From Chloroflexota bacterium (GTDB taxonomy: Bacteria; Chloroflexota; Anaerolineae; 4572-78; J111), in contig BOKF01000009.1 of NCBI GenBank assembly GCA_016860845.1, forward strand, positions 186,001 through 250,000: 64,000 nucleotides of DNA. The letters run 5' to 3'. Under the pieces are notes generated by a model, which did no database searches, had not been told where the DNA came from, and was given only the letters and a program-made list of their open reading frames with translations. The position numbers and the translations under genes were made by a program. This document shows positions 56,094-64,000 of the stretch, in pieces; the stretch's first letter is position 1; every line of letters starts with the position of its first letter.

Positions 56094-56579
56094 ATGTCGA
56101 AAAAGTACATTTTGGAGCAGGTTGATATCTTTCAGGATTTAGACTCCAATCAACTGGCTGCAATTGAGGCAGTTTGCCACGAAAAAAGTTATAGTCAGGG
56201 CGAAGTTATCTTTAAAGAAAACCTGGCCAGCAATGAATTTTACATTATTGCCGAGGGAGAAGTAGAAATTCAAGTAGACCCGGACACAATTGGCGATGGC
56301 TCCAACCTCCACGAGCCGACTACCATCGCCGTGCTGCGCCGGGGGCAGTCTTTTGGCGAAGTAGCCTTGGTTGATCCGGGAGTTCGCTCGGCCTCGGCCC
56401 GCTGCCGTTCCGAAACAAGCAAACTGCTGGTCATCGAGCGCAAAGATTTTATGAAGCTGCTCGAAAGCAATTATGAAATGGGCTACGTGATCATGCGTAA
56501 CCTGGCCGCCGATCTGGCCCTTAAAATCCGGCAGACCAACTTAATGGTGCGCGAGTCATTGATGTACGCCAAGAAATAG
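56094..56579 (+). CDS. Cyclic-nucleotide-binding domain protein
   Basis: A 161-residue protein. The ATG at 56094 has AAGGAGAAG before it. One cNMP-binding barrel: SYSQGEVIFKENLASNEFYI, then IAEGEVEIQV and the phosphate-binding cassette SFGEVALVDPGVRSASARCR with Glu and Arg. The end is helical (MRNLAADLALKIRQTNLMVR) with no DNA-binding domain. It could be a stand-alone sensor of cAMP or cGMP for the GTPase system. It ends at a strong terminator. Confidence 0.88.
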   Translation: MSKKYILEQVDIFQDLDSNQLAAIEAVCHEKSYSQGEVIFKENLASNEFYIIAEGEVEIQVDPDTIGDGSNLHEPTTIAVLRRGQSFGEVALVDPGVRSASARCRSETSKLLVIERKDFMKLLESNYEMGYVIMRNLAADLALKIRQTNLMVRESLMYAKK

Positions 56580-56597
56580 CTGTGACCTTCTAAAGAA

Positions 56598-56626
56598 AAA
56601 GCCCCCGCTGTTCACGGGGGCTTTTT
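56598..56626 (+). terminator. Rho-independent terminator
   Basis: AAGCCCCCG, loop CTGTTCA, CGGGGGCTTTTTG. Confidence 0.93.
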
Positions 56627-56640
56627 GTTGCGGGTTGTGG

Positions 56641-56700
56641 TTGCAAAGTAAGTGATGGAGTCCCAAAGCTCAGCTTTGGACTCCGAAACTATCACCTGCA
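56641..56700. repeat. Nested palindrome GGAGTCCxAAAGCT within GTGAT/ATCAC arms
   Basis: The inner palindrome (56657-56684) has GGAGTCC and GGACTCC around AAAGCT/AGCTTT. Outer arms GTGAT and ATCAC, and TTGCA and TGCAA, extend it. The form resembles the GTAGGACAA and GTAGGGGCGC palindromes. Confidence 0.75.
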
Positions 56701-56722
56701 ATTTAACCACCACCTTGTGGCG

Positions 56723-57415
56723 TTAGTCTAGCCACCAGGCTGAAATATACTGAATCAAGCCCCCTAGAAACAGGATGATGCCCAGGAACATAGCTCCCCC
56801 TGTTATGAATAAGGTAGTTCTAACCACAACAGTACTATCGGTCAGGGCATAAAAGAAAAGAAACAAGACCACCGTGACGACCAGCGCTCCCAGGCAGCCT
56901 GTGCCGCCCTGGAACATTTTCTTCAGGCCGCCTTTTTTGCGCTGCTCAACAAATTTCTTGAACACGATGGTGATATACTCTTGATTAACCCCTCTCATTT
57001 TTAAGCTGGCTTTCATCTGCGGGCGAGTTTGGCCTTGTTGGTATAAATGCTCCGCATATTCAAGCCATGCGGCTATTTCTTCCTGTCTATGGCGCGCTGA
57101 AAAACTATACTCGGTGATTTGTTCTTCGGGTCTTTCCTGCTGCGGTGCTCTTGGTCGAGGTTCGACTTTTTTAGGGGTGATTGAAGCGCTTCCCCCTGAT
57201 TCGAGCCTGGCGAGGGCTGTTTGAGCTTTCGTATTGGCGGGATTTAGCTTCAGGACGTTTTTTAGGCAAATAATTGCGTCTTCTTGATCCAGTACGGACG
57301 CCAGCCACCACCAGGCTGTTTCATTTTTGGGGTCCTGTCTAAGAATTTTTTGCAGAATTTCACGGGCTTGGTCTTTATCGCCTGCTTTAGCCGCAGCAAT
57401 GCCCTGTTGGATCAT
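56723..57415 (-). CDS. TPR-containing membrane protein
   Basis: A 230-residue protein. Residues 1-70 are two TPR-like units: QGIAAAKAGDKDQAREILQK, then DPKNETAWWWLASVLDQEDA and LKNVLKLNPANTKAQTALAR. A charged linker follows, a helical segment (EEIAAWLEYAEHLYQQGQTR), then two membrane spans (about 175-195 and 200-222). A cytosolic scaffold tied to the membrane is likely. Proteins of this layout are common in Chloroflexota; the partner is unknown. Confidence 0.75.
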   Translation of the reverse strand: MIQQGIAAAKAGDKDQAREILQKILRQDPKNETAWWWLASVLDQEDAIICLKNVLKLNPANTKAQTALARLESGGSASITPKKVEPRPRAPQQERPEEQITEYSFSARHRQEEIAAWLEYAEHLYQQGQTRPQMKASLKMRGVNQEYITIVFKKFVEQRKKGGLKKMFQGGTGCLGALVVTVVLFLFFYALTDSTVVVRTTLFITGGAMFLGIILFLGGLIQYISAWWLD

Positions 57416-57489
57416 GCGTACTTTTCCTCTTACTATGCCTTACCCGTTGGGTTGTCATTGAGCCATAAACGGACTCACACCATAAGAGA

Positions 57490-59241
57490 TTACTGGACAG
57501 TTTGATTAACCGGCAGGGCGCGGATTTCGTATCCAGACTGGAGGTAGGGATGCTCCTCATAAAACAGCCGCGCCGGGCGGGGTAGGCGCTTGATTTCAAT
57601 GTCTCGCTTCAACAACGGCACCAACGTTTGGAAGTTGATCCAGGCCCGGATGCGAATACCTAACTCGGTGTTATGAATCGCATCATCGTACAGGTCGGGG
57701 TGTTTGGGCATCTGCCCGGCTACATCAATCAGGCTGACCCGGTTTTCGGCGGCCCACAGCCGGAAAACCCGGTTCTGCAAATCGGCCATGCGCCGCATGT
57801 TGGCGTAGCTGATCGGCCAGTAAATCCGGTTAAGATAACCATAAAGCACCCGGTGACGGGCCGGATCGAGCACCAGGCCGTCGTACACGAACCAGTCAAA
57901 GGTGGCCAGCACAAATTTAACGTTCTGGGCCTCCAGGTCGTGTTTAATTTTATTCAGATCGGCCAGGATAGCTTTAAGGGCCAGTGCTTTGCCCAGATGC
58001 GCCCGGTCCGGTTTAAACTCATTCAGTCCATCGGGTAGAAAAAAAGTCTGCTCCGGCTTGGCCGGTTCTGAACCGGTGATGGAAAACTGCTCGACCAGGG
58101 AACGAGCGCGTGCCGCCAGGGCCGAATATTCGCTCAACTGATCCAGCCAGGTTTTATCGTTCGAGTCCACGTTGGCAAAGTTGGGAGCTACGCCGGCGGG
58201 CGGCTGGCCAAAGGTAACGTCGGCGGGGTAGCTGACCATAGTGCGCGGGTCAAACTGGTTGGAGCCTTCATAATATACCACGTAGTCAACATCCAGCGGC
58301 AGCACTTCGTAGCGGGCCACCGCGGCGATGTCGCGCGAGCCAATACCCTCCCGCCCGGCATTAATCACCTCAAAACGCACGTTGTAGCCTGACTCCTGCG
58401 CCCACAGGTTGAGCCAATGCTGCAACAGTTCGGGGTAAGAAAAGGGCAGCGAGTGGCCGTCCACCGTTGTCGAAGCGCCGACACAGGCAATGCGAATCGT
58501 CCGCGCCGGTTTTTTAAGGCTAAGGGCAGGGCCGCGCCAGCCGAACGGGTTGGTCGTCAGGCCGGTGGGCAGCGTGACATTGGCTGGGTAGCGATAGCGC
58601 GGGTAGGCGGTTCGCCAGGACGGGTCGTAGCTGTAGACCTCCGGCGGGACAGCCCGGAAAATGCCCGAGTTGAGAAAGTAGCCATCCGATAAGTACTTAT
58701 TCCACAGATAGTTAGCTCGATAGCCGTACTGCTCCGCCCTGGCCGCATGTTCCGGTCGAACGGCAAAAGGGGTCAATCGTTCCGGCGAGGTGTAAATCCA
58801 CTCCGGCTTGACATACGGCGTGAACTTAAAATCGTTGACAAAATCATCCAGGGTGTAGACAGCCAGGGTGTCGAGGGCAGGCGGGGTTGGAGCCGGCTTA
58901 GTTGCCTCGGTCAGCAGTTCTTCGGCTTGAGTTCCGGCAGGAATGCACAGTTTCCAGCCGACTTCAATCAAATCGGGGTTGGTAACTTCGGCAAAGCTGG
59001 CATCGGCGGCATGCTTCTGGTTAGTAGCACTGATAATAGCCGGGTAGGCCAGCAAGTCGCCCAGCAGCTTGTCGGCAATTTTACTCAACCAGTCATCGGC
59101 TTGAACGGTGTAGATTTCGGCACAGGCGGAGTCTCTTATGGAGGGAACAGCGGCAGTCGCAGCGGTGGGGAAGATGGAGGCGGCCAGCAGCGCCGCGAGG
59201 AGTTCTAAACAGAGGCTAATTTGTCGTATTTTTAGGCTCAT
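57490..59241 (-). CDS. Exported LysM-SGNH/GDSL hydrolase
   Basis: A 583-residue protein. The signal peptide is about 1-30 (LELLAALLAASIFPTAATAA). A LysM-like domain follows (EIYTVQADDWLSKIADKLLG, then NPDLIEVGWKLCIPAG). The SGNH hydrolase part (about 240-540) has IRIACVGASTTVDG with the nucleophile Ser, VINAGREGIGSRDIAA with Asn and Gly, VVYYEGSNQFDP, and a late DDAIHNTELGIRI with Asp and His. It could be an esterase or a polysaccharide O-acyl enzyme outside the membrane. Its ATG overlaps the stop of a small membrane gene that resembles the usual N-terminal anchor. Confidence 0.85.
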   Translation of the reverse strand: MSLKIRQISLCLELLAALLAASIFPTAATAAVPSIRDSACAEIYTVQADDWLSKIADKLLGDLLAYPAIISATNQKHAADASFAEVTNPDLIEVGWKLCIPAGTQAEELLTEATKPAPTPPALDTLAVYTLDDFVNDFKFTPYVKPEWIYTSPERLTPFAVRPEHAARAEQYGYRANYLWNKYLSDGYFLNSGIFRAVPPEVYSYDPSWRTAYPRYRYPANVTLPTGLTTNPFGWRGPALSLKKPARTIRIACVGASTTVDGHSLPFSYPELLQHWLNLWAQESGYNVRFEVINAGREGIGSRDIAAVARYEVLPLDVDYVVYYEGSNQFDPRTMVSYPADVTFGQPPAGVAPNFANVDSNDKTWLDQLSEYSALAARARSLVEQFSITGSEPAKPEQTFFLPDGLNEFKPDRAHLGKALALKAILADLNKIKHDLEAQNVKFVLATFDWFVYDGLVLDPARHRVLYGYLNRIYWPISYANMRRMADLQNRVFRLWAAENRVSLIDVAGQMPKHPDLYDDAIHNTELGIRIRAWINFQTLVPLLKRDIEIKRLPRPARLFYEEHPYLQSGYEIRALPVNQTVQ

Positions 59242-59435
59242 CGGTTCTGGTCTGGAGCAGAGATTGTGGTGTTATCCTGGTTTAATTTCAGGGTTGAAAA
59301 GCGATAGCCATCGAACCAGCGCAGCAAGCCCTCACTTAAAACCAGCATGAGCGCGGTAGCCAGAATCAGGAGAATGAGGTTAACCAGCCAATTCCGCAAC
59401 TTCGAGTTAGCTTGTTTCCAGGGCCAAATCCGCAT
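59238..59435 (-). CDS. Small membrane-anchor protein coupled to the SGNH hydrolase
   Basis: A 65-residue protein: basic start MRIWPWKQANSKLRNWLVNL, one membrane span (about 17-40), then LSEGLLRWFDGYRFSTLKLN. In many SGNH proteins of this group the span followed by (E)LxLRxFxGYxF is the N-terminal anchor of one polypeptide. Here it is a separate gene overlapping the next by ATGA. It may be a split form or a partner subunit. Confidence 0.7.
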   Translation of the reverse strand: MRIWPWKQANSKLRNWLVNLILLILATALMLVLSEGLLRWFDGYRFSTLKLNQDNTTISAPDQNR

Positions 59436-59594
59436 GGTCCACCTCGTTTGGTTAGGGTAACAAAGAATTCCTCCACCCTGGTCATTTTAGCACATCGTCT
59501 TGCTGCTGACAATAGGCCAATTCGTTTGTGCAAACGGCCTGACTGTGCTTAAATGGAGCCTGCTGCTGAAAGAAGGCGCTGAGGTTATTGGCAA

Positions 59595-60881
59595 ATGCGT
59601 GCTCTGGCCGATTTGGTTCGTCTGATTCTACTGCTGTTGCTGCTGCCGGTGATCCTGATTATCATCGGGCCGCTGCTGATTCTGGCGGCTCTAAGGGGGC
59701 GGCAGCAGATTGGACCCATTATCCTGAATACTTCCCGCAGTTCGGCCCGGCGGGCCGGAGCCGGGATCGTCGGGCTGCTCCTGTGGGGTTTGGTTTGGGG
59801 TGGCTTGGCCTGGCTGATTGCCGCCGCTTTTACACCACTGCCAAATGTCGCTCAACAGCCTGTCAGCGTCGCCGTGACTCCTATAGCACAGCTCCAGAGT
59901 TCGCCAACCCCTCCTCCACCCTCACCGCCTGCGGAGAGTCCGCAACCAGGCGACACGCCAACGGTCCGGGCAGCTTCCCCAACCCCAGTCCCTTCAAACA
60001 CACCCACCCCAAACAGCACTGTTACCCCCACCAAAGTAACAGTGACGGCAACCTTAATTGCGGCCGTCGTCGCTACTTCAACCGAGACTGCTCCAGTCCC
60101 CACGCCGACCCCTACTCAGGAGCCGACGCCTACTCCTACTCCGCCACCCCCGCCGACCAACACCGCAACTGCCACCTCCACCTCGACCCCGCTGCCGCCG
60201 ACCTTCACCCTAACTCCAGTCCCGCCGACGGCCACGCCGACTGATACACCGACCTCCACGGCCACCTCGACTCCGCCGCCGACCGCAACCCCCACCGCTA
60301 CGGCCACCTTTACCCCGACGCCGATCCCACCAACGGCCACGCCAACCGCCACCCCAACGGCCACGGCCACTCCCAGGCCAACCGCTACCCCAACGCCAAC
60401 TAACACGCCCACGCCGACCGTCACCCCTACCCCAACCTTGCCCGCAACGGTGCGCCAGGCCGCTATCGCCGCGGTAGAGGCCGGCAATGATTTGCTGCAC
60501 GATGCGATTGTCGAGGCGACCGAGGATAACCTAAAAAAAATGGGGACGGTCTGGCAGGGCAGAGCGCTGACTACTGCTCGCGCCTTTGCCACCGATATTT
60601 ACGACCGGTATGCCAAACCGTTAAACGTGAAGTTTGAGTATCTTAATCGCCCGGCAATTGAGAGCCAACTTCCGGGCAACCGCCTGGTGGTGACGAGTTC
60701 GGAACGCTGGACTTATGGCGGTCCGACCAAAACGGATTATCAAGAAGCCTTTAGATTCATCTATACCATCACCCGGCGCAACGGCCAGTGGGTTATCACC
60801 GAATACAATTTTCTCAATTTGCCCGGGTCAACCCCCTCACCGACCCGGACGCCGACCCGAGCCGTGACCGGCGGCGGTTAA
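59595..60881 (+). CDS. Membrane protein with Thr/Pro-rich stalk and NTF2-like domain
   Basis: A 428-residue protein. Two membrane segments (about 6-34 and 56-80) are followed by a stalk of about 190 residues of TPTP, TATP and PPP-type repeats (about 95-285). The C-terminal domain (about 287-410) has [54 protein letters not shown] and [20 protein letters not shown]. This looks like an NTF2/SnoaL-type fold like those of ARC6 and related proteins. A cell-surface or stalked binding role is inferred. The ATG follows GCTGAGG. Confidence 0.75.
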   Translation: MRALADLVRLILLLLLLPVILIIIGPLLILAALRGRQQIGPIILNTSRSSARRAGAGIVGLLLWGLVWGGLAWLIAAAFTPLPNVAQQPVSVAVTPIAQLQSSPTPPPPSPPAESPQPGDTPTVRAASPTPVPSNTPTPNSTVTPTKVTVTATLIAAVVATSTETAPVPTPTPTQEPTPTPTPPPPPTNTATATSTSTPLPPTFTLTPVPPTATPTDTPTSTATSTPPPTATPTATATFTPTPIPPTATPTATPTATATPRPTATPTPTNTPTPTVTPTPTLPATVRQAAIAAVEAGNDLLHDAIVEATEDNLKKMGTVWQGRALTTARAFATDIYDRYAKPLNVKFEYLNRPAIESQLPGNRLVVTSSERWTYGGPTKTDYQEAFRFIYTITRRNGQWVITEYNFLNLPGSTPSPTRTPTRAVTGGG

Positions 60882-60892
60882 CCGACAGTCTG

Positions 60893-60920
60893 GTAGGGGC
60901 GCAAGGCCTTGCGCCCTTAC
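60893..60920. repeat. 28-bp palindrome GTAGGGGCGCAAGG type
   Basis: The two 14-nt arms match at 13 positions (second arm CCTTGCGCCCTTAC). It sits between convergent genes. The design resembles the GTAGGACAA palindromes. Confidence 0.85.
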
Positions 60921-60936
60921 GCCTAAAAATTGGACC

Positions 60937-61716
60937 TCATTCCTCGCCGCGTCGAGCGATGATGACCGCCTCGTGCAGCGTAAAATACATCGTCTCATCA
61001 GCCCAGCGCGGAGCGAAAAAGGGCTGGAGCAGCTCCGGCAGATGGCGCATCATCTCCAGCAGCTTCTCCTTGGTGGCGGCAGAGGCGTACTGCCGGTCGG
61101 CCCACTCGTGGAACTCGAACTCTTTGCTCAGTTCGCGGCTGGCTTCGACCCTCAGGCCGGCGTCTTCAATCATCGCCTGCAGGCGCACCAGCGGATAAAC
61201 CCAGTTATGTGACGGGTCGCGCAGCTTTTCGTAGGCATTGTAGTAACCGGCGGCCTGCCGGTCGGGCACGGTGATGTTGTCAGTGAAACCGAGCAAGCCG
61301 CCTGGCTTGAGCACGCGGGCAAACTCCGTCAGAGCCTGGCGGGAATTGGGAAAGTGGTGAAGGGCGATACGGCAGGTGACCAGGTCAAACGAGGCGCCGT
61401 CAAAGGGCAGACTCTCGGCATCGGCGGGCTGAGTTTCGACGTTGGTCAAGCCGCGTTTGGCCGCCAGCTCGGCGGTTTTGGCCAGCATCTCCGCGGTCAA
61501 ATCCGTGGCGACAACGCGAGCCACATGCGGAGCAAAAGCCAGGGCGGTATGGCCCGCGCCCGTCGCGACATCCAACACCTGCCAGCCCGGCTGCGGCCGG
61601 ACCAGTTCCACTAACAGCGCCAGGCTTTCCCCTTTGGCGTGAACATCGCTCGTCGCGTAAGCGTCGCTCGACGGGCCGAATTGGGCCTGGACTTTGGCTT
61701 TTTGTTCAGCGGACAT
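60937..61716 (-). CDS. SAM-dependent methyltransferase (UbiE/YcgJ-like)
   Basis: A 259-residue class I methyltransferase. Motif I is WQVLDVATGAGHTALAFAPH, motif II VVATDLTAEML, a post-motif DAESLPFDGASFDLVTCRIA and ALHHFPNSRQAL, then FARVLKPGGLLGFTDNI. The C-terminal part (KLRDPSHNWVYPLVRLQAMI, FHEWADRQYA) is typical of the small-molecule group near UbiE. The substrate is unknown. It is a single gene between a palindrome and a repeat block. Confidence 0.88.
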   Translation of the reverse strand: MSAEQKAKVQAQFGPSSDAYATSDVHAKGESLALLVELVRPQPGWQVLDVATGAGHTALAFAPHVARVVATDLTAEMLAKTAELAAKRGLTNVETQPADAESLPFDGASFDLVTCRIALHHFPNSRQALTEFARVLKPGGLLGFTDNITVPDRQAAGYYNAYEKLRDPSHNWVYPLVRLQAMIEDAGLRVEASRELSKEFEFHEWADRQYASAATKEKLLEMMRHLPELLQPFFAPRWADETMYFTLHEAVIIARRGEE

Positions 61717-61756
61717 CAGTTTATCCTCTCCTCATCTTCATAGGGTACTGTTCAGG

Positions 61757-61853
61757 TCACAGAGACGCACAGAGATAACACCGAGATGCACAGAGAAATC
61801 AATCCTTTTTCTCTCCGTGTCCCTCCGTGCCTGCTCTGTGAATCTCCGTGTCA
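61757..61853. repeat. CACAGAG-type inverted repeat (copy 2)
   Basis: GGTCACAGAGACGCACAGAG and ATGCACAGAGAAATC are answered by CTCTCCGTG, CTCCGTGCCTGCTCTGTG and CTCCGTGTCACTTG. It matches the words at 9588-9672. Confidence 0.7.
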
Positions 61854-61858
61854 CTTGC

Positions 61859-62413
61859 TTATTTAACCAGCCGGGCCAACAAATTGACGGCCTCAACCGG
61901 GTGGGCCGTGTGCTTGGGGATAATCCAGGCCAAGCCCTCGATATCGGTGGCGCAGTAGCGTTTGCCTCGTATGAGGCAGGCAGAGTCGCCCAGGTAAGGA
62001 CTGGCTAACTGCGCTTGTCCCAATTCGTCAAAGGACAGGAGCAGGTCCGCTTCGACCAGTTGGGCCACTGTTTCAGGCTCGACCGGGGCCAGGTCTATCG
62101 GCACACCTGCCGCCAGATGGGTCAGGATATACTCGCTGATACTCTCCCTGGCCTGGCTGGTATAGTTGACCTGGCTGCCTGTCTCCGCCTCAAAGTTACG
62201 CAGCCGTTCCTGGAACTGCCTGGCCCTGGCGCTTGGGTCCTGAGGATCATAAACCCCTACCAGGGCCACCTCAGCCCGCTCGACGACTACCGTCTCCACC
62301 AGCACCTGCACTTTGGGTCGGGGCTGAAACAGAGACACGGCACAAGCGAGCGATAAAATCAGCAGCCCAGTCATGCCTAAAACGGACATCTTCAACCCGC
62401 TCATACCGAACAT
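61859..62413 (-). CDS. Short lipoprotein related to solute-binding proteins
   Basis: A 184-residue protein. The ATG at 62413 has GGAGA before it; a longer frame starts without one. The lipobox is ILSLACAVSLF (Cys about residue 24). The mature part shows VALVGVYDPQDPSARARQFQ, RLRNFEAETGSQVNYTSQAR, LAAGVPIDLAPVEPETVAQL and LAWIIPKHTAHPVEAVNLLA. The order (N-lobe strand, FE(x)ETG, P(x)D(L), IPK) resembles extracellular solute-binding proteins, which are about 400 residues. The middle lobe seems to be missing, so this may be a deletion product or a minimal sensor. Confidence 0.6.
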   Translation of the reverse strand: MFGMSGLKMSVLGMTGLLILSLACAVSLFQPRPKVQVLVETVVVERAEVALVGVYDPQDPSARARQFQERLRNFEAETGSQVNYTSQARESISEYILTHLAAGVPIDLAPVEPETVAQLVEADLLLSFDELGQAQLASPYLGDSACLIRGKRYCATDIEGLAWIIPKHTAHPVEAVNLLARLVK

Positions 62414-62476
62414 TGTACCCTGTCTCCGGTTTGGCGCAACTGTCCGGCCGTCCAACAAAGCAAGCTTCGCCTTCGA

Positions 62477-62545
62477 GACAAGTTCTGCCCTCTATCTTCC
62501 ATTCTCTATCCTCTATCCTCCATCTTCTATCTTCCATCCCCCATC
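62477..62545. repeat. CTCTATCCTCCATCTT tandem words
   Basis: Units of 7-8 nt (CTATCTTCCATTCTCTATCC, then CCTCCATCTTCTATCTTCC) repeat upstream of the helicase. The reverse words GATAGAGGATAGAGGATAG lie at 13302-13321. Confidence 0.65.
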
Positions 62546-62609
62546 TTCCAAATCTCCTCCCTTCGTGGTACAATCCCAGCCCGGAAACGCAAGATTGGAG
62601 CAAACTCTG

Positions 62610-64000
62610 ATGGATCTTTTAGCCGATCTCAACTCTGCCCAGCGAGAGGCCGTGACCACGATCAGCGGGCCGGTGCTGGCCCTGGCCGGGCCGGGGTCGG
62701 GCAAAACGCGGGCGCTGACCCATCGCATTGCTTACCTCATCAAAGCCTGCGGCGTGGCTCCCTGGCATATTGTGGCGGTCACTTTTACCAACAAGGCCGC
62801 CCGCGAGATGAAAAGCCGCCTGGAAGAGATGCTGAGCGAGGCCCAGGTAGCCAGTCTGGCCGTGGGCACGTTCCATGCCCTGTGCGCCCGCTGGCTGCGC
62901 CAGGATATTCAGGCGCTGGGCCACTATACCCGCAGTTTCAACATTTACGATACCGACGACCAGCAAGCTGTGGTCAAGCGAGCTGTCCGTGACCTGGACC
63001 TGGATGAAAAAGCCTGGAAACCGGCCTCGATCCACCATGCCATTTCCAAAGCCAAAAATGAAATGATCCTGCCCGACAAGTTCCCCCGCCGAACCTGGCA
63101 GGAGGAGATTGTCGCCCGTGTTTACGAGCGCTACCAAAAGGTGCTGGTCGAAAACAACGCCCTGGACTTTGACGACCTGCTGCTGATCACCTTGCAGCTT
63201 TTCCGCGACAATAAGGATGTGCGGGAAAAGTACCAGCAGCAGTACCAGCACGTCATGGTGGACGAGTTCCAGGACACCAACATGGTCCAGTATGAGCTGA
63301 CCAAAATTGTGGCCGGCGGCCATCGCAACCTGTTTGTGGTCGGCGACCTGGACCAGGGGGTTTACTCCTGGCGTGGGGCCGATTATCGCAACGTGCTGCG
63401 TTTCCGCGAGGATTACCCCGACCACAAGCTGATTCGCCTCTCCCAAAATTACCGCTCCACCGACACCATTCTGACCGCGGCCAAGCATGTCATCCGCAAA
63501 AACAAAAACCGGATTGACAACGAACTGTTCACCGAGCGCGGCCAGGGGGCCAAAATCCGGGTAATTGAAGCCTACAACGAGCGCGAGGAAGCCAGTTTTG
63601 TGGCCGAGGAGATTCGCCGGCTGCAGCAGGAGGGGTACGCCCTGGGCGATATCGCGGTGATGTACCGGACCAACGCCCAAAGCCGCCTGCCCGAAGAAAT
63701 TTTTATCACCCACAACATCCCCTATCGCCTGCTGCGCGGCACCAGCTTTTACCAGCGCAAGGAAATCAAAGACGCCCTGGCCTACCTCCGCCTGATCCAC
63801 AACCCGGAAGACAGCGTCAGCCTGGAGCGAATCATCAACGTGCCGCCGCGGGCTATCGGCGCAAAGACAGTGGCTGACCTGTACGGCTGGGCCTATGAGT
63901 CCGGGATTACACCCTGGCAAGCCTTGCAGCAGTTGGTCGCCGATGAAGAAGTGAGCCAGCCTGAGTCTGACCATCAGAGCTTGCCGGCGACTCGCCTCTC
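62610..64000 (+). CDS. UvrD/PcrA-type DNA helicase (3' end outside the window)
   Basis: The frame is open from ATG 62610 (TTGGAG before it) to the window edge, 463 codons. Superfamily 1A motifs: LNSAQREAV (Q motif), ALAGPGSGKTRALTHRI (I, 25-41), VAVTFTNKAAREM (Ia), GTFHALCARWLR (Ib), DFDDLL, VMVDEFQDTNMVQYEL (II), VVGDLDQGVYSWRGAD (III) and IRLSQNYRST (IV). Motif III differs from the common GDDDQSIYRWRGA in Leu for Asp and Gly for Ser. It unwinds DNA 3' to 5' in repair and replication restart. Confidence 0.93.
   Translation, partial: MDLLADLNSAQREAVTTISGPVLALAGPGSGKTRALTHRIAYLIKACGVAPWHIVAVTFTNKAAREMKSRLEEMLSEAQVASLAVGTFHALCARWLRQDIQALGHYTRSFNIYDTDDQQAVVKRAVRDLDLDEKAWKPASIHHAISKAKNEMILPDKFPRRTWQEEIVARVYERYQKVLVENNALDFDDLLLITLQLFRDNKDVREKYQQQYQHVMVDEFQDTNMVQYELTKIVAGGHRNLFVVGDLDQGVYSWRGADYRNVLRFREDYPDHKLIRLSQNYRSTDTILTAAKHVIRKNKNRIDNELFTERGQGAKIRVIEAYNEREEASFVAEEIRRLQQEGYALGDIAVMYRTNAQSRLPEEIFITHNIPYRLLRGTSFYQRKEIKDALAYLRLIHNPEDSVSLERIINVPPRAIGAKTVADLYGWAYESGITPWQALQQLVADEEVSQPESDHQSLPATRL

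Noticed and set aside
60116..60592. A Val/Gly-rich minus-strand frame (VGVGVAVGV pattern)
   Set aside because: Antisense of the Thr/Pro stalk of the 59595-60881 gene; repetitive composition explains it.
62619..63974. A 451-codon open frame on the minus strand opposite the helicase
   Set aside because: It is the mirror of a strongly motif-supported helicase frame in GC-biased codons. Its own translation has no recognisable domain and no ribosome site.

Overview
The window looks like chromosomal DNA of a Chloroflexota bacterium (Anaerolineae or a relative). This is inferred from the moderately GC-rich sequence, the Thr/Pro-rich lipoproteins and membrane proteins, the GAF-kinase arrays, the Rab-like GTPase module and the many dispersed short palindromes between genes. 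I see no rRNA, tRNA or CRISPR array. Both edge genes are cut: a lipoprotein on the left and a UvrD-type helicase on the right.

Layout. 1-3390 is accessory: a truncated antitoxin, a ribbon-helix-helix-like/HNH nuclease pair, a HARE-HTH/nuclease-like gene, two small overlapping genes and the stranded 3' tail of a DNA methyltransferase. 3397-11481 (minus strand) is a signalling and transport block: a sensor-pseudokinase fused to a DnaQ-type exonuclease, a response regulator, a sodium:solute symporter fused to a histidine kinase with its small membrane partner, and a CPA2 antiporter. An IS element with 13-bp inverted ends follows (11576-13073). 14208-18768 (plus strand) carries two related GAF-domain histidine kinases and a response regulator.

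19052-28898 is a carbohydrate operon: DhaK- and DhaL-like kinase subunits, a CUT2-type ABC importer (binding protein, double ATPase, two permeases), a beta-hydroxyacid dehydrogenase and an FGGY kinase. It sits behind a promoter with a LacI-type operator. A mazEF toxin-antitoxin pair with its own promoter and operator lies just before the FGGY gene. A reasonable reading is uptake, phosphorylation and oxidation of a small sugar or sugar alcohol; the substrate cannot be told from sequence.

29360-34157 holds a peptidase, two acetyltransferases and glutamate dehydrogenase with an attenuator-like leader. 34152-41505 (minus strand) holds gatB and an exopolysaccharide set: nucleotidyltransferase, PHP phosphatase, BY-kinase, two Wzz-like proteins and a glycosyltransferase with a repeat-derived peptide inside it. 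41681-54293 is mixed housekeeping: AlbA-type regulator, L,D-transpeptidase, ABC ATPase, MazG, MFS, NfeD protease, OmpR regulator, EF-P and DinG helicase. 54575-56579 is a small-GTPase module. 56723-64000 holds membrane and secreted proteins, a methyltransferase and the helicase.

Almost every intergenic gap contains a short inverted repeat from one of several dispersed families. Some end exactly at stop codons, supply a stop codon, or lie inside reading frames. No search could be run, so family names rest on recognised motifs.
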